Assembly (NCBI GenBank): GCA_021229015.1
Contig: CM037782.1
Span: forward strand, 45,511,040 to 45,575,039
Direction: 5' to 3'
Length of the DNA stretch: 64,000 nucleotides
Source of the DNA: Solen grandis
Lineage: Eukaryota > Mollusca > Bivalvia > Adapedonta > Solenidae
Every line of letters begins with the position of its first letter. Position 1 is the stretch's first letter. Below the pieces are notes generated by a model. It ran no database searches, was not told the DNA's origin, and saw only the letters and a program-made list of their open reading frames with translations. This document shows, piece by piece, positions 1 to 12,843 of this stretch. The position numbers were made by a program, and so were the translations under genes.

Positions 1-1085
1 CAAACCTTATCAATATCTTTGAAATTAGGGTTTATTTCACCACATGAGTTCTCTACCATGGTGGTTCAAATCATGCCAATAGTGTCAAAATTGGCCATGC
101 TCATTATATATATACATGTATATTATTTTATATAGCTTTATACAGGGCTATAGTCTTCAAATTAGGACAGCAGAAACAATATGTGTGTGGAATTAAGATG
201 ATCTTGCTGTATTTCTGCATGGATTTTGTATTATTTAGTTTGAATATGCTATAATATGCAATGAAGGCAACTTTCCTCAGGTGAGCGACATTAGGGCTAT
301 TTTGGCCATCTTGTTTGTTATTGCTTTTTTTCTGGTAGTGTCATTTTAACAACCATTTTAAATGCAAATTACCCCTCATTGAAATCAGTCCAACTTTTTT
401 CAAGTAGCCACATTTTTCAATCATTAGAAATTGGTGTGCATTAGAAACTATTTTTTAAAATATACATATACATGTACATGTAAACAGATATTGTTGTTCT
501 TTACGTCTATTTTAGAGAATTACTAAACACAAGTATTAGATACAGCTTATCATTATGTCAATATTTCAAATAATTTCTTGAATGATAAATATAGTGTGAC
601 GCTCGACCCGTGACCGGGGGTCGCGGGTTCGATCTCTCCGTTCGCGACATATCAAAGTCATTAGAAAGTGATACTGGTATTTCTCCTTTAAGATTTGCTT
701 AAAACAAATGTATAAATTGGCATCGATAGAATTAGAGGTTTAGTTGCAGTTATTTTCCAAACGACCAGATATAACTCTAGACCATATCTATATTATTGAA
801 AACAGCCCTCATAGTTTGTCGTTATACTAAATATGTATAATTCTATTCAACCCAATTTAAATCTTTAACAAGTTGTCTTAAGAAGCAATGTATGTCTATA
901 TTTTTAATAAACAAATGCAGGTTGTTGTACATTGTGTTTATGTTATAAATAGTCTTCATTTTCGTAGCTAAAAGTATATTGTCTTACTAAAAAAAAAAGC
1001 GTAATTTGTTAATTAAAACGAAGCTCTGAATCACATCCATTGATTCCATGATATTTTTACTGACCATAGCTGTCCGGGTGATGTA
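1..1085. other. Upstream region of the NHR-CARD gene
   Basis: No coding exon is recognised here. Bases ~276-318 carry a remnant of the 3' end of the AGCTCACC-type repeat family (TCAGGTGAGCG, then a degenerate GGGCTATTTTGGCC hairpin and a TCTTGTT-like end). Bases ~600-690 carry a truncated SINE with a B-box-like GGGTTCGATC and a GATACTGGTA body. A pyrimidine-rich stretch ending in CCATAG at ~1069 could be the acceptor of an exon containing the start codon at 1086, which would put a 5' UTR exon further upstream. An in-frame stop at 1041 excludes a longer open exon. Confidence 0.5.
600..690 (+). repeat. Truncated tRNA-derived SINE (family 1)
   Basis: The fragment contains the B-box-like GGGTTCGATC followed by GCGACATATCAAAG and GATACTGGTAT. 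The same order is seen in fuller copies at ~8065-8310, ~18145-18395 and (reverse strand) ~7840-7990. Only the end of the tRNA-like head and the start of the body remain. Confidence 0.55.
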
Positions 1086-4000
1086 ATGATGAGTTCATCA
1101 AAGCTTAGATTCCACACCAAACATGGCGATAACATCAGTCTCAACAAGGGGGAGACGACAGCATCATGGAACCCTTCCAAACCCTATACCTGGCTTTACA
1201 GCGGCTCGTCTTTGTTGCCAGGATACCGATACTCCGTGAAGACCGAAGGAAGCGGCATGTGCGAATTGGGAATTATCAAAGAAAATCCAAATGGCAAGAT
1301 TCCGGTGTCTCAGTTTTTGTCGATTAAACCATTCTTCACAATCCGACAGCACAGACGTCATTGTATCATTGACATATCTCTGAACAAGTCTGGGGATAAA
1401 GTAGGTTGATTTGTCACTATATAAACTTACCCGTGACATTTGTGTTATGGAGAGTTTCATATTTCGAAGAGCAAATATGGTTTTGGGGGAATATACAAGC
1501 ATTGAGTGTATATGATTTTTACGATAGTTGAGACACGTTTTGATAAAGAATGTCACTGTTGATTTATTTATGTTTATGATGGGTTAATCTAATAAGCATC
1601 CCCTTTTATAAAACACGGCAACATAATACATAAAATGCAATGTATTTTGAGATTTATCTATGATGATAAGTATTAATGATAAATAGTACAGACTGAGAGC
1701 TAAAAACAGTAATAAAATGATAAATTTATTTTGTTGCAGTATTTTTTCTTTGCAATGGTTTATTTGCGCCTTGGAGAGGACTACATGTGTGTAGGAGTCA
1801 TCATACAGGTGGTCACTGAAAGAATAGATAAAATAAATAAATAAATAAACATAATTACTTCAGTGAGTTGTAGGGGATTTTTTGAAATCTTAAGAATTAG
1901 TGTCACCATTCTTATTTTGTGCCATTATAGCGTTATGCAAAGTTGTCTGCCCTTGATATTAGATACAAAATTGTGTGCCCTTTTGTAAAATATACAAAAT
2001 TGTGAGCCCTTGGTAGCATATACCTGATATATAATAGTTGCTTATGTTGTAACAAACAAAAAACTTATCAAAGTTATGTGGCATTTTTATACAATTTGTA
2101 TAAATATATACGGGTGTTTTCGGGTGGTATTCAGTAATCACCCCTGGTAAAAGTATATATATCGTTTTCCGTTTCATTTTAGATCATGCAATTTTCAAGA
2201 CAGGAATAAGAATAGTGTCGCCTTTATTTAGAATTTAATAATTTCAGGTACTTGCACGTTTTGAAGAAGATCCAAACAAACCAACAAAAAACCAACCCGA
2301 GAGTGTGACTTTAAAGACAGGGGAAAAAGCATGGCTAGCCGTGAGTGTCAAGTTTGGCCGATTGTCCTTCAACATTCACCGGAAAGGTACCCGTACATAT
2401 TCCAGCATGTCGTTGCTTTTTACTTTTTTCCGTCGCCAAAAGCAGTACTTCAATCATAAAAGCGACGTCAATTAAATTATAAGTGTATTGTTTTAGTTTA
2501 ATATTATTTTTTTAAAGCGATAAGGAAAGCTTGTTCAACTGAAACAAATTTAAGGCGCCCTCCATCTGTGTCAATGCAGGTATGAAATTGAAAGGACATT
2601 TTCATATAAAAAATGCATTTCAAACAACAATCATTAATTATGAGTTTTTAACATTCGAGTTTGACATCCAGTAATTTTGGTGCTTTATGTGCATTGAATA
2701 ATTTACTACATAATGAATGCCGATAGTATGTTTCTTTATTTTTACGTAAAGTCTTGGACAAAAGTCACGATAGTATATCAGATCAAATCATCCTGACTCC
2801 AGGTCACAAAACAATGTGTCCAGGTAGCTCTTGGTTGACCTTAAAACATGCAAACAATGGTGTCCTGACTGTAACTTTGTTATATGATAGCGTTTTGAAA
2901 TACCTTGACATTTTGGATCCTTGGGACAAGACAGTGTGATGTGATGTGTGTGTGGGGGGGGGGGGGGGCATTAACTGTGTGTATGGTTTTGTTTTGAAAT
3001 AACCTGGCACAAGAGATCCCTAGGACAAAACAATGTGTGCAAACAAGAACCAGGTCGCAAGCTTGAAGTTCAAGTTCATATCACTTGGTTGAGGTCAGCT
3101 TCACAGCGCTCATTTGATCTTAAAATCATTTTCTTTTATAGTTCGGTTTTTTAGCTCACCTGAGCAAAGCTCAGGGTGAGTATTATGATCCCATGAGTGT
3201 CCGTCGTCCGGTGTGCGTCGTGCGTCGTGCGGCGTCAACAATTTTTAGTGTTTACACTCTATCACCTTTATTATGCTCACCGAAGGTGACGCATATAGTC
3301 GCCGCTTCGTCCGTCCGTCCGTCCGTCCGTCACACTTTTCTTGTCCGGACTATTTCTCAGGAACTAACGGCTTGAATTCAACGAAACTTTATGGGAAGCT
3401 TTATTACCAAGAGGAGATGCGCATATCGTCAGCATGACCCGATTCCTAAATTTTTCACAGAGTTATGGCCCATTGACTTTTCGGCCTATAGTACATATTG
3501 CATGATTCTTGTCCGGGCTATTTCTCAGGAACTAATGGCTTGAATTCAATGAAACTTTATGGGAAGCTTTATTACCAAGAGGAGATGCGCATATCGTCAG
3601 CATGACCCGATTCCTAAATTTTTCAAAGAGTTATGGCCCATTGACTTTTTTGCCTATATTCCATATTGCATGATTCTTGTCCGGGCTATTTCTCAGGAAT
3701 TAATGGCTTGAATTCAACGAAACTTTATGGGAAGCTTAATCACCAAGAGTAGATACGCATATCGTCGGCGTGACCTGGTTCCTCAATTTTTCACAGAGTT
3801 ATGGCCCATTGACTTTTCGGCCTATAGTACATATTGCATGATTCTTGTCCGGGCTATTTCTCAGGAACTAATGGCTTGAATTCAACGAAACTTTATGGGA
3901 AGCTTTATTACCAAGAGGAGATGCGCATATCATCAGCATGACCCGATTCCTAAATTTTTCAAAGAGTTAAGGCCCCTTGACTTTTTGGCCTATAGTACAT

Positions 4001-7000
4001 ATTGCATGATTCTTGTCCGGGCTATTTCTCAGGAACTAATGGCTTGAATTCAACGAAACTTTATGGGAAGCTTTATCACCAAGAGTAGATACGCATATCG
4101 TCGGCGTGACCTGGTTCCTCAATTTTTCACAGAGTTATGGCCCCTTGACTTTTGGCCTATAGTACATATTGCATGATTCTTGTCCGGGCTATTTCTCAGG
4201 AACTAATGGCTTGAATTCAATGAAACTTTATGGGAAGCTTTATTACCAAGAGGAGATGCGCATATCGTCAGCATGACCCGATTCCTAAATTTTTCAAAGA
4301 GTTAGGCCCTTGACTTTTTGGCCTATAGTACATATTGCATGATTCTTGTCCGGGCTATTTCTCAGGAACTAATGGCTTGAATTCAACAAAACTTTATGGG
4401 AAGCTTTATCACCAAGAGTAGATACACATATCGTCGGCGTGACCTGGTTCCTCAATTTTTCACAGAGTTATGGCCCCTTGACTTTTTGACCTATAAATCA
4501 TGTTGCATGATTCTTGTCCGGGCTATTTCTCAGGAACTAATGGCTTGAATTCAATGAAACTTTATGGGAAGCTTTATTACCAAGAGTAGATATGCATATC
4601 GTCGACGTGACCTGGTTCCTCAATTTTTAAGAGAGTTATGGCCCCTACTGCCATGTTGTTGACTAATATTCATGTCATTTGCCTAATTTAACAGGAGATA
4701 TCATTTAAACAAAACCCCACAAAATTCAATATGCTAGTAATGTCAATCATAATCATGTCAGCTAATTGTTGTTTAGGCCATTATACACTATTTCAAATAT
4801 CCAGTCATATGTCAAGAGTGTTGGTTAACCTCTTTGATATGAGCACACATTGAAATGTATGACTTAATTTTTAGTAGTATAAAAACTTAAAAAAAATCAA
4901 TGAAAGATCTGATGAGTAACACGTATTATCATATTAAATAGTAAACTGTTACTAAGTCTCCAAATTAGAGTTGGTAAAACATCTCATCTGATGAGGAGAA
5001 TAGATATGATTTAGGAATGGGGATTTCAACATATCCTCCCACCCATTGACCAAGGCCTTATTTGTAACAATGACGTTCTTCGGGGAGCATCTGTCAGTTC
5101 TACTGACTTTCTTGTTTCTTAAGCAATCATCTTACGGACAATGTTTATGACCATAAGGTCTCGATTGAGTTCGATTATGGCTGAGATCCGTCAATTAGGT
5201 CAGGAGTTATGCCCCTTTTAATATTCAAAAAATGCCATATTTCACGTTGTTTACACTCTAGGATCTTCATCTTTTGAGCAATCATCTTCAAACTTTATGG
5301 CAATGCTTACGACCATAAGGTCTCAATTGAGTTTGATTATGGCTGAGATCCGTCAATTAGGTCAGGAGTTATGCCCCTTTTAATATTCAAAAAATGCCAT
5401 ATTTCACGTTGTTTACACTCTAGCATCTCATCTTTGAGCAATCATCTTCAAACTTTATGCAATGTTTAGACCATAAGTCTCATTGAGTCGATTATGGCTG
5501 AGATCCGTCAATTAGGTCAGGAGTTATGCCCCTTTTAATATAAAAAATGCCATATTTCACGTTGTTTACACTCTAGCATCTTCCTTTTTTTTTAGCAATC
5601 ATCTTCAAACTTTATGACATTGTTAATGTCCATAATGTCTCGATTGAGTTCAATTGTGGCTGAGATGGGCCATTTAGGTCAGGAGTTATGCCCCTTTTAA
5701 TACAAAAAATGCAAGATTTCACTTTGTTTATTCTCTACCAACTTCATTCTTTTAACAATCTTTTTTAAACTTTAAGACAATGTTTATGCCCAACATCTCG
5801 CAATCGGGTTCAATTATAACTGATATTGACTAGTTAATTTAGGAGTTATGCCTTTTTCACCATAAAAAAGCCAGATTTCACTTTTACACTCAAGCATCTT
5901 TATTTCTTAAGCAATCATCTTTCTCAGGTGAGCGATCAAGGGCCATCTTGGCCCTTTTGTCATTATATTCACTGACAAAAAAATAAAATGGCGGGTGCAT
6001 CCGTGTCCTATGGACACATTTATAGTTGATCCAACATCAGTAGAATGGAGCCTCCTGTAAAGCCCTGCATGTGCCAATTAGCCACAATGATTTGTATTTA
6101 CAGGTTTAGAAAATATTATGCAAGAGTTTTCCCAGAATCATGGCTGCAACATTCAACTGGAAGACAAACGTAGGAGGGCCGTTGTGAAATCTTCAAACCC
6201 GGCAGCGCTCTGTTTCCTGCGACAAAAACTAGGTGACGGGGAAACCATTGCCTTGCATAGCAAGCCTCTGAAAACTAAGGACCGGGAACCAAGTAGATAC
6301 CACGTAAGCATCATGGTCCACCATTCGGACATGGCGAAACATGCAGATGTGATGAACTACATGAATGGGCTTATCGAACCTCCATTCACTAAAGTGGAGA
6401 TTCTGGAGAACGAAGGATGCAAGGGGGAAATCACATGTTCTGTGAGATCAGATGAAAACGGGGAGTTCATTTTCTATTACACATCAGCTTCGAAAAAACA
6501 AAATTCGCAGCGTTTGCGATTTCCGGCTGGTACTCACGACATCTGCCTAATTTTCGGACTGTTCAGAACGGAGCTCCACATTCCAGATCAACACAAACCC
6601 GTTCATGACATGGATGTTGTTGATGCTGTAATTAGAACACCACGAAATGAAGACGAAACAAATACTATGGACCCATTTCATTCCTTTTCAGAGATGAGTT
6701 TAAGTCGGCAAAACAGTGATTTCTTGTCCGTTAATTCATGTACAGATCCAAAACGAGTGGTTTCTTCCCACCACATGCAAAGGGAGGAAAATGCCAAAAA
6801 CGCTACTGAAGAGCGCTTGGTAAACTTAGAAAGACGGGTTGACTATTTAGAAGCAAATCCAAATAATCATAACCACTTGTCTTGTCCACCATCTTATGGA
6901 CAAAAGGAGCTAACTTTTACAAGTGAGCTGAGTGATAACATTCAAAATAACTGGACCGAGCTCATCCGGTCCATTCAAGCTGATACTTTGAGTGACCATT

Positions 7001-7191
7001 TGTTCGAAAAACGAGTATTTTCCGATCACGATCGGCAAAATGTAATGGATGTCCTCAAAAACAGTCATTCGGATGCAAACCGTACACTCCTAAATATTCT
7101 GAAGAAGAAAAGTGTGGAAGCATCAGTACTAAAGGAGGTTTTACAAAATTCTGAATCTAGTCACCTGATCAGTTTGTTTCTTGGACAGTAA
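1086..7191 (+). CDS. NHR-NHR-CARD protein (neuralized-like, four exons)
   Basis: Exons 1086-1400, 1740-1808, 2248-2386 and 6104-7191 join with phases 0, 0 and 1 into one open frame of 536 codons plus stop. Donors include GTAGGT at 1401 and GTGGTC at 1809; acceptors are TTGCAG, TTTCAG and TTACAG. Residues ~6-174 form a divergent neuralized homology repeat (LRFHTKHGDNISL at its start, SLLPG, and AWLAVSVKFG at its end). Residues ~183-334 form a second NHR (FSQNHGCNIQL to LIFGLFRTELHI). A linker with a short heptad-like stretch (~409-426, ERLVNLERRVDYLE) leads to a helical domain at ~450-534 that resembles a CARD (NNWTELIRSIQADTLSDHL, then FSDHDRQNVMDVL). NHR domains bind proteins and are typical of neuralized-family E3 ligases; no RING finger is encoded here. 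CARDs mediate homotypic assembly in apoptosis and innate immunity. A role as a signalling adaptor is inferred. The start is the first Met before the NHR; upstream coding exons cannot be ruled out. Confidence 0.8.
2950..2968 (+). repeat. Poly-G tract in intron 3
   Basis: A run of about 15 G follows a GTGTGTG stretch inside the third intron of the NHR-CARD gene. It is a simple repeat with no recognised function. Confidence 0.7.
3147..5960 (+). mobile_element. AGCTCACC-type element (family H1) with a nested second element
   Basis: The outer element starts at TTTTTTAGCTCACCTGAGC (~3147) with a TGAGCaaaGCTCA hairpin and ends with CTCAGGTGAGCG plus the hairpin GGCCATCTTGGCC and CTTTTGT (~5960). 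Its body from ~5115 consists of roughly 165-170 bp tandem units containing GGTCAGGAGTTATGCCCC. A different element (~3272-5114) sits inside it. The closely related copy at 44948-46205 shows the uninterrupted sequence. Terminal structures around internal tandem repeats fit non-autonomous Helentron/pearl-like elements reported in bivalves; that assignment is inference. Confidence 0.75.
3272..5114 (+). mobile_element. Nested element with ~168 bp tandem repeats
   Basis: The insert begins ATGCTCACCGAAGGTGACGC and ends with the hairpin GTCAGTTCTACTGAC followed by TTTCTTG. Its interior has about eight units of ~168 bp, each with TCTTGTCCGGGCTATTTCTC and GGAAGCTTTATTACC (starting near 3335, 3505, 3671, 3840, 4010, 4177, 4345 and 4510). 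A GTCC microrepeat lies near the 5' end. The flanks match an uninterrupted CTTTATTTCTTAAGC in the 44948-46205 copy, so the insertion point lies within a short run of T. Confidence 0.75.
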
Positions 7192-7672
<481 letters not shown>

Positions 7673-7839
7673 AATTCCACAGACCGTTTGAGATTGTAAC
7701 ACCTATAAAGCACCCCCCCCCCCCCACACACACACACAAATGTAGTTTTACATTCAGTTCCTGTCCATTGTGAGAGGAAAATAATATTCTTCACGCCTTT
7801 CAGTGTGGCACAAACATTCTCATTATTCTTTTACCGGGT

Positions 7840-7990
7840 CAGTCAGTCCTTGAGCTGAGCTAAGCGCCATGCAAGGGAGCTAAACCAACACCATTTTTAC
7901 GACTTTGGTATGCCGCGGCCGGGGATCGAACCCACGACCTCCCGATTTCGGGGCGGACGTTCTTATCACTCGTCCACCTGGACCAATGCC
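7840..7990 (-). repeat. SINE family 1, tRNA-like head, reverse orientation
   Basis: On the minus strand a tRNA-like head is visible, with an A-box-like GTGGACGAGTGA and the B-box GGGTTCGATCCCC, followed by GGCATACCAAAGTCG and the body motif TAGCTCCCTTGCATGGCGC. It faces a second copy at 8065-8310 in the opposite orientation. Confidence 0.65.
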
Positions 7991-8064
7991 GAAGTTTCAT
8001 CGGTGTATTTTAATATATATACACACCCGAATTTACATTATGATGTAAAGCAGTGTCAAAACAA

Positions 8065-8310
8065 ATATAAACCCCGGCCGCGACATACCAAAATCGTAAA
8101 AAAAAATGGCACTGGTATAGCTCCCTTGATTGGCGCTCAGCATATAAGGCTTTTTCTATGACTGGTTGGCCCGATGTTAGGTTAACGTGATTTGGTGTGG
8201 GTTCATGCCACGTGTCTACAGCGTGATACTGCAGTATGGCAGCACTATAGACATAGTCTCAAAATGACTTAAATACTGTCGGTGAGACGTTAAACCCAAC
8301 CAAACATACA
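8065..8310 (+). repeat. SINE family 1, body and tail
   Basis: The copy runs from CCGGCCGCGACATACCAAA through TATAGCTCCCTTGATTGGCG, GACTGGTTGGCCC and GTGATACTGCAGTATGGCAG to the tail ATACTGTCGGTGAGACGTTA and an AAAC-rich end. Matching segments occur at ~16950-17310, 18145-18395 and 28358-28540. Confidence 0.65.
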
Positions 8311-8319
8311 TACATAAAC

Positions 8320-9790
8320 ACACATGTATATATTAATGACGCACAGCATGTTTTCATACTTCCTTGTATTCAATTGGATCGAACAAACGTTGAACCCTAT
8401 AAATAGTCAAGTAGGGACTGTGAGTTGTCAGCTGAGTCATTTAGGATAAGATACAGGATATAAGTTTAACTCTATCCTGAACATTTCCTATATGTACTTC
8501 AAATGTCAATCGTAATAGCTCAGTGACTGAGTGTCCTTTTGGGGCACTTTCCTTCGTACCGAATGCCATTCCGAAGACATATAAAACTGGTACCAGATGC
8601 ACCCGTGTCTGGCACTCGGAAAAATAGGGTTGCAGTGTGATCTCGGGGTACTCAGTACAGCCATACATTCAGGGAACTTAAAAGTCGCTAATGCACCCCC
8701 TTTTTATCGCACTGTATATAATTTAAGCAAGGTTCCAAATTTTTCCTTGGGAAAATTCCGGTCTTTTAAAATGAGCCAGGGTATCTCATCGGGATTCCTT
8801 TGTATCCAATCACTGTCTCTCTTACAGGTTGTTTCTTCAGCATAGTACAATTCCACTGGAAATAAGTACTTGCACTTTCGTGGGCTATCCTTGACCAAGG
8901 TCTAGATAAATTCAAACAAACTGAGAATGACGGGAGAAAAAAAACATAGGCTAGTCCACTATTAGGGAGGCTCCTATAAGCAATTTCAAAAAGAATGATT
9001 TGAAGAAAAAAATAATTTTACAGTTGTAACTGCGATCGAAAAGAAATAACTCCACTTATAATTTTCGGTGTATAGAAATATCCAAAGGTAACCCCCGTAT
9101 ATCAATGACTCTGGAAATAGCTACCATGCAGGCGAAGCGAGAGAAAATGGGTGAAATATATAACACAGGTCGGAAAATCCTTTGATTTCAATTAGAATAA
9201 ATTTAGCCATCATAAAAAGGTTAAGTGGCAAGATAAGTATACTTAAGCTTTCAAATATGCGCCTGGTACCAAAAGAAAAGTCAGCGTTACTATATTTCAG
9301 ATCGCATTTAAAAAAAAAATGGAAGTTCATGCACTAGTTGCCGAATCTAAACATATGGTTGCTCGGTTTTATGTACCAAAAATTGTATCTCTCCATACAT
9401 CGTGTGAGAATTTAATCGAAGATACGTATATAGGACCCTGAACGGAAAATAGTGTTTCAGTGTTCGACAAATAGCTTCTGTAGTAATCGTGAAATATACT
9501 AGACGAAACTTGTAAGTACTCCGACTAAAGTTTTGTCTATAGCATTCGTTGTATTCAAAATAACAGAGTGTTGGTTTTCTAAAGCTTTCCACGAAAATTG
9601 ATTTTACAGAGTTGATTATGCGTCAAAATCATTCAAGCAGACAACAGATTGAGCCAATGCACAGTTTTAATATTAATTCGACATGTGTTTTGGAAAATAT
9701 ATCTTCTCTACAAGTTTAAAATCAGAGTACTTACAAGTCTCGTTAAGTGTACGGGAGGTTATTTTAAGCAAGCAGTATAGAACAAGGAAC
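8320..9790. other. Intergenic, no gene recognised
   Basis: No exon with convincing homology or splice signals was found. The segment ~8515-8615 (AGCTCAGTGACTGAGTGTCC ... ACTGGTACCAGATGC) resembles rearranged SINE-type sequence, but I could not place it in a family. The rest is AT-rich unique-looking sequence. Confidence 0.4.
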
Positions 9791-9796
9791 CATAAG

Positions 9797-10038
9797 TTAA
9801 CCCTTTCCCTCATATAGACTCATTTTGACGCACTCAATAGGTACCACATAAAGCCTGATCTGCAGAAAACCACAGTTAAACCTTACCAAATTTAATTATA
9901 AAGTCCCCATTTCCAGACCACTGAGGAGCAGCGAACAGCATAAAACCTGATCAGCCTGCGAGTTACTCGCAGGCTGATCTGGTTTTATGTTGTTTGCATA
10001 GGTCTTTTCATGGTTTCCTCTATGAGGGAAAGGGTTAA
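9797..10038 (+). mobile_element. MITE-A copy 1 (TTAACCCTTTCCCTCAT inverted repeats)
   Basis: About 242 bp bounded by TTAACCCTTTCCCTCATA and its reverse complement. The centre contains a strong palindrome, CAGCCTGCGAGT-TACTCGCAGGCTG, flanked by GCATAAAACCTGATC. There is no coding capacity. It is one of nine copies in the window, in both orientations. Confidence 0.85.
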
Positions 10039-10039
10039 A

Positions 10040-10872
10040 TTATACCATTATAGGTTACTTAAATATTTAAGAGGATTGCTTTATACCTTATCAATTTGCA
10101 CATTCAAAACAAAATTCAATTCACATGTATACTTGTGCAATAATTTGCACCTGTAATATACTTGTGAAATACTTGTCACTCTCTATAACAGTCTTCCATT
10201 AGCAAATAGAGCAGACAACTTGCTCTGATTCTACTATGTTTGTAAAGCCTTAGATATGTGGTTCTATGGCGAAGATTTAATGTGTTTTTCCAGGTTTACA
10301 ACCAGTTTCAGCGTGGCACTGTACATGCTTGTGAATCATTTTTTATTTATTTTTTATTTTTTTACTAATTGATTGATGTTCAAGACTTAAAATTAACACT
10401 ACAGGGCTTCATACGTCACACAAACCTTTGGACTTATACTTATCATTGTTCGTTGGAAACAATAGATACAGCAAGGAATACAACTCATGCTTTAAAACTC
10501 AGCTTAAACTCCAGTCGTAACATCAAAACTTTGTTAATTCAGATTTGTTTCTGCGCATTATTGTTTATTAATAAAATTTATTCTTTCCTGTTGAGATAAA
10601 TATACACGTATTGACGTAAAACAGCTTTGACATGATCTTACTTTGTACCCTACGTAACCCATTGCTATTAAAAGTTTATCATCTTGAGTCTGACTATTTT
10701 CTATGTGTCTCAAAATTGAACTTCTGTAATACGTGTCCATACGGCTATAATTCCACAACATCCCATTACGTACCAAAATATTTTATTTCATGCAAAATCT
10801 CAGTTAAGACACACACACACACACATTTTTATTATCTCCCCCCCCCCCCTCCCCCCCTAAAAAAAAAATAAA

Positions 10873-10903
<31 letters not shown>

Positions 10904-12843
10904 AAAAAGTACCCGAATCCTGTCCAAGCTTAACGACGGTCTTGCCCGGGTTCCGCTTCCCCGACATTTAGTATGTCTCCACTTCTATTGCGCATGCGCA
11001 GAAATATGTTCTAAATCGAAAGTAACTGGAATGGGAAGACCAAAACATTCATTACAAGTGATTTGAATTCCTAGAATTAAGAAGCTTCTTCAGTGTCTGA
11101 TGATATCCAATACGTACTGATGTAAGCACACACATAAACATTTCGATTATATTAATATATACCGCAGAACCCCATAACCGCTAACGCTAGCAAATTTCAT
11201 AACCCCTTGCAAGTTAGTTGTTATTTTTGTTTCAGTTTCATAAATAAATATTTCTTATATTAAATCATTTATCTTCATTGTAAAATTTATAGCTCCAGGA
11301 AAAAGACATTTTCATGAACATTAATTTAATTTGAATGCTCTTTTATTTTAAATTAGGTTTATCTTATAGGCCTACAGCTTGAAAATCAGTGTTTAAAAAA
11401 ATATTTCAAACCCAGTCCTATGAATATGCATTCACATTGTTATATTTTTTAAGTTGGGGCAAAGTGATGTTATATTGAAAACCCTCAAAACCAAAGTGTG
11501 CAGCTAACATTATTAATTAATTTCTGTGATAGGCCAATTGTTTTAATTTTTATATCACTGACCTGACAGTCGCCACCCTATCCACCAAAACCTCATCAAA
11601 ATCAAACAATTGTGCAAATATCCCACCCAAAGTTTGACCCAAAATTTATAATCCCTGAAATATCTATATGACAATGAAAAATAGCCATTGGAATAGCTCT
11701 TCTCATTTTATGAAGTTGTCTTTAAAGTTTTGTCTAAATAAAAAATTGGGTTCAATTAAGCCAACCATACTTTGAAAATGGACTGATAAGCTATCAATAT
11801 GCTGTCATCATTATATATCCATACATGGATATGGGTCAGATATATGAAGCAATTAACTGTGGTTACACTGTACATCAATCTGGAATCTCTTGACTTTACC
11901 CAGGTTTCCATAGAAAACCTTTAAATATACACTTTTAAGCAATAAGGCACAGAACTAAGTATTACCTATTAGCTGTTCCAGCATTATAAAGATAAAACTG
12001 TCGAAAACTTCATGAAGTTCATGTTACTGTGTATAATTTAAAGCGCCTTGATTGAATTTTACTTCTGGTTTACTCCATCCAAGTGAACTGATAATAGATT
12101 GTGACAGATATCAACTGATTTCATCACTACCTGTGGAAATTATTGGGTTTTGGTCTTAAACATATCATCATCGTATTTAAGAATGTTGTTTCTATGGAAT
12201 AAGAAATGTTTGTTTCATCGTGTCATTGCAGTCATGCATTCATTTTTAGTTGTGTGTGACGTCAGTTGCTACTTTTTTGGTAATTGACTGTGGCTTATTT
12301 GATTAGGAAAACTTCATACTTATTAATTATTGATTAAGCATTTTATTTGATTCATTGTGGAGACAACACAGATCATTTGACGAGGAAAATGGTGATACAC
12401 GTAGTTGTTCAGATTTTAAAAATTAAATTTTACTTGTGTATTTCAATGAAGAGTATTCACATTCACACTACATGTACTATGCATGGATTCATTGGTTAGA
12501 AAGTAGCTGATTAATTTAAAATTCATGAAAACAAGTTTTGTCTGTTGAAAATCTCACTGTATATGATTTTGATCATGTAATACAATCATTTTTTGTTGTT
12601 TTTTTTTAAATGTTTGGGAAAGGGCCTTAATATCATATATAAGGGGGAAAAAAATGCCATTTTTTTTTTTACTTGGGAAAGAAAAATCTTTGAGTAAAGT
12701 GCAATTTTGGGGAAAACTGCATGAAATTAAAAAAAATTTCAGAGGGGAAGGCTCCAATGAATGGCCCCTGATAAAGAAGGTAAAAAAAGCCCTGTAATAT
12801 ATACTTTAGGTACTGACAACAAGCAGATAAGACAACTAGTCAC
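10040..12843. other. Intergenic or 5' region of the RING-IBR-PARP gene
   Basis: No coding exon is recognised. There is a CA repeat at ~10808-10826, a poly-C tract at ~10838-10857 and an (AAAT)n tract at ~10866-10907. GC content rises at ~10920-11010 around a perfect GCGCATGCGC palindrome. A GTAAGC donor-like site at ~11121 could end a non-coding first exon. In the frame of the ATG at 12844 there is a stop at 12814, so the coding exon cannot extend far upstream. Confidence 0.4.
10990..10999. promoter_or_regulatory. Candidate NRF-1-type palindrome
   Basis: GCGCATGCGC matches the NRF-1 consensus core exactly. It sits in a locally GC-rich patch (CCCGGGTTCCGC at ~10946) about 1.85 kb upstream of the first coding exon of the RING-IBR-PARP gene. 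It could mark a TATA-less promoter whose first exon is non-coding. The motif is seen; its use is inference. Confidence 0.35.
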
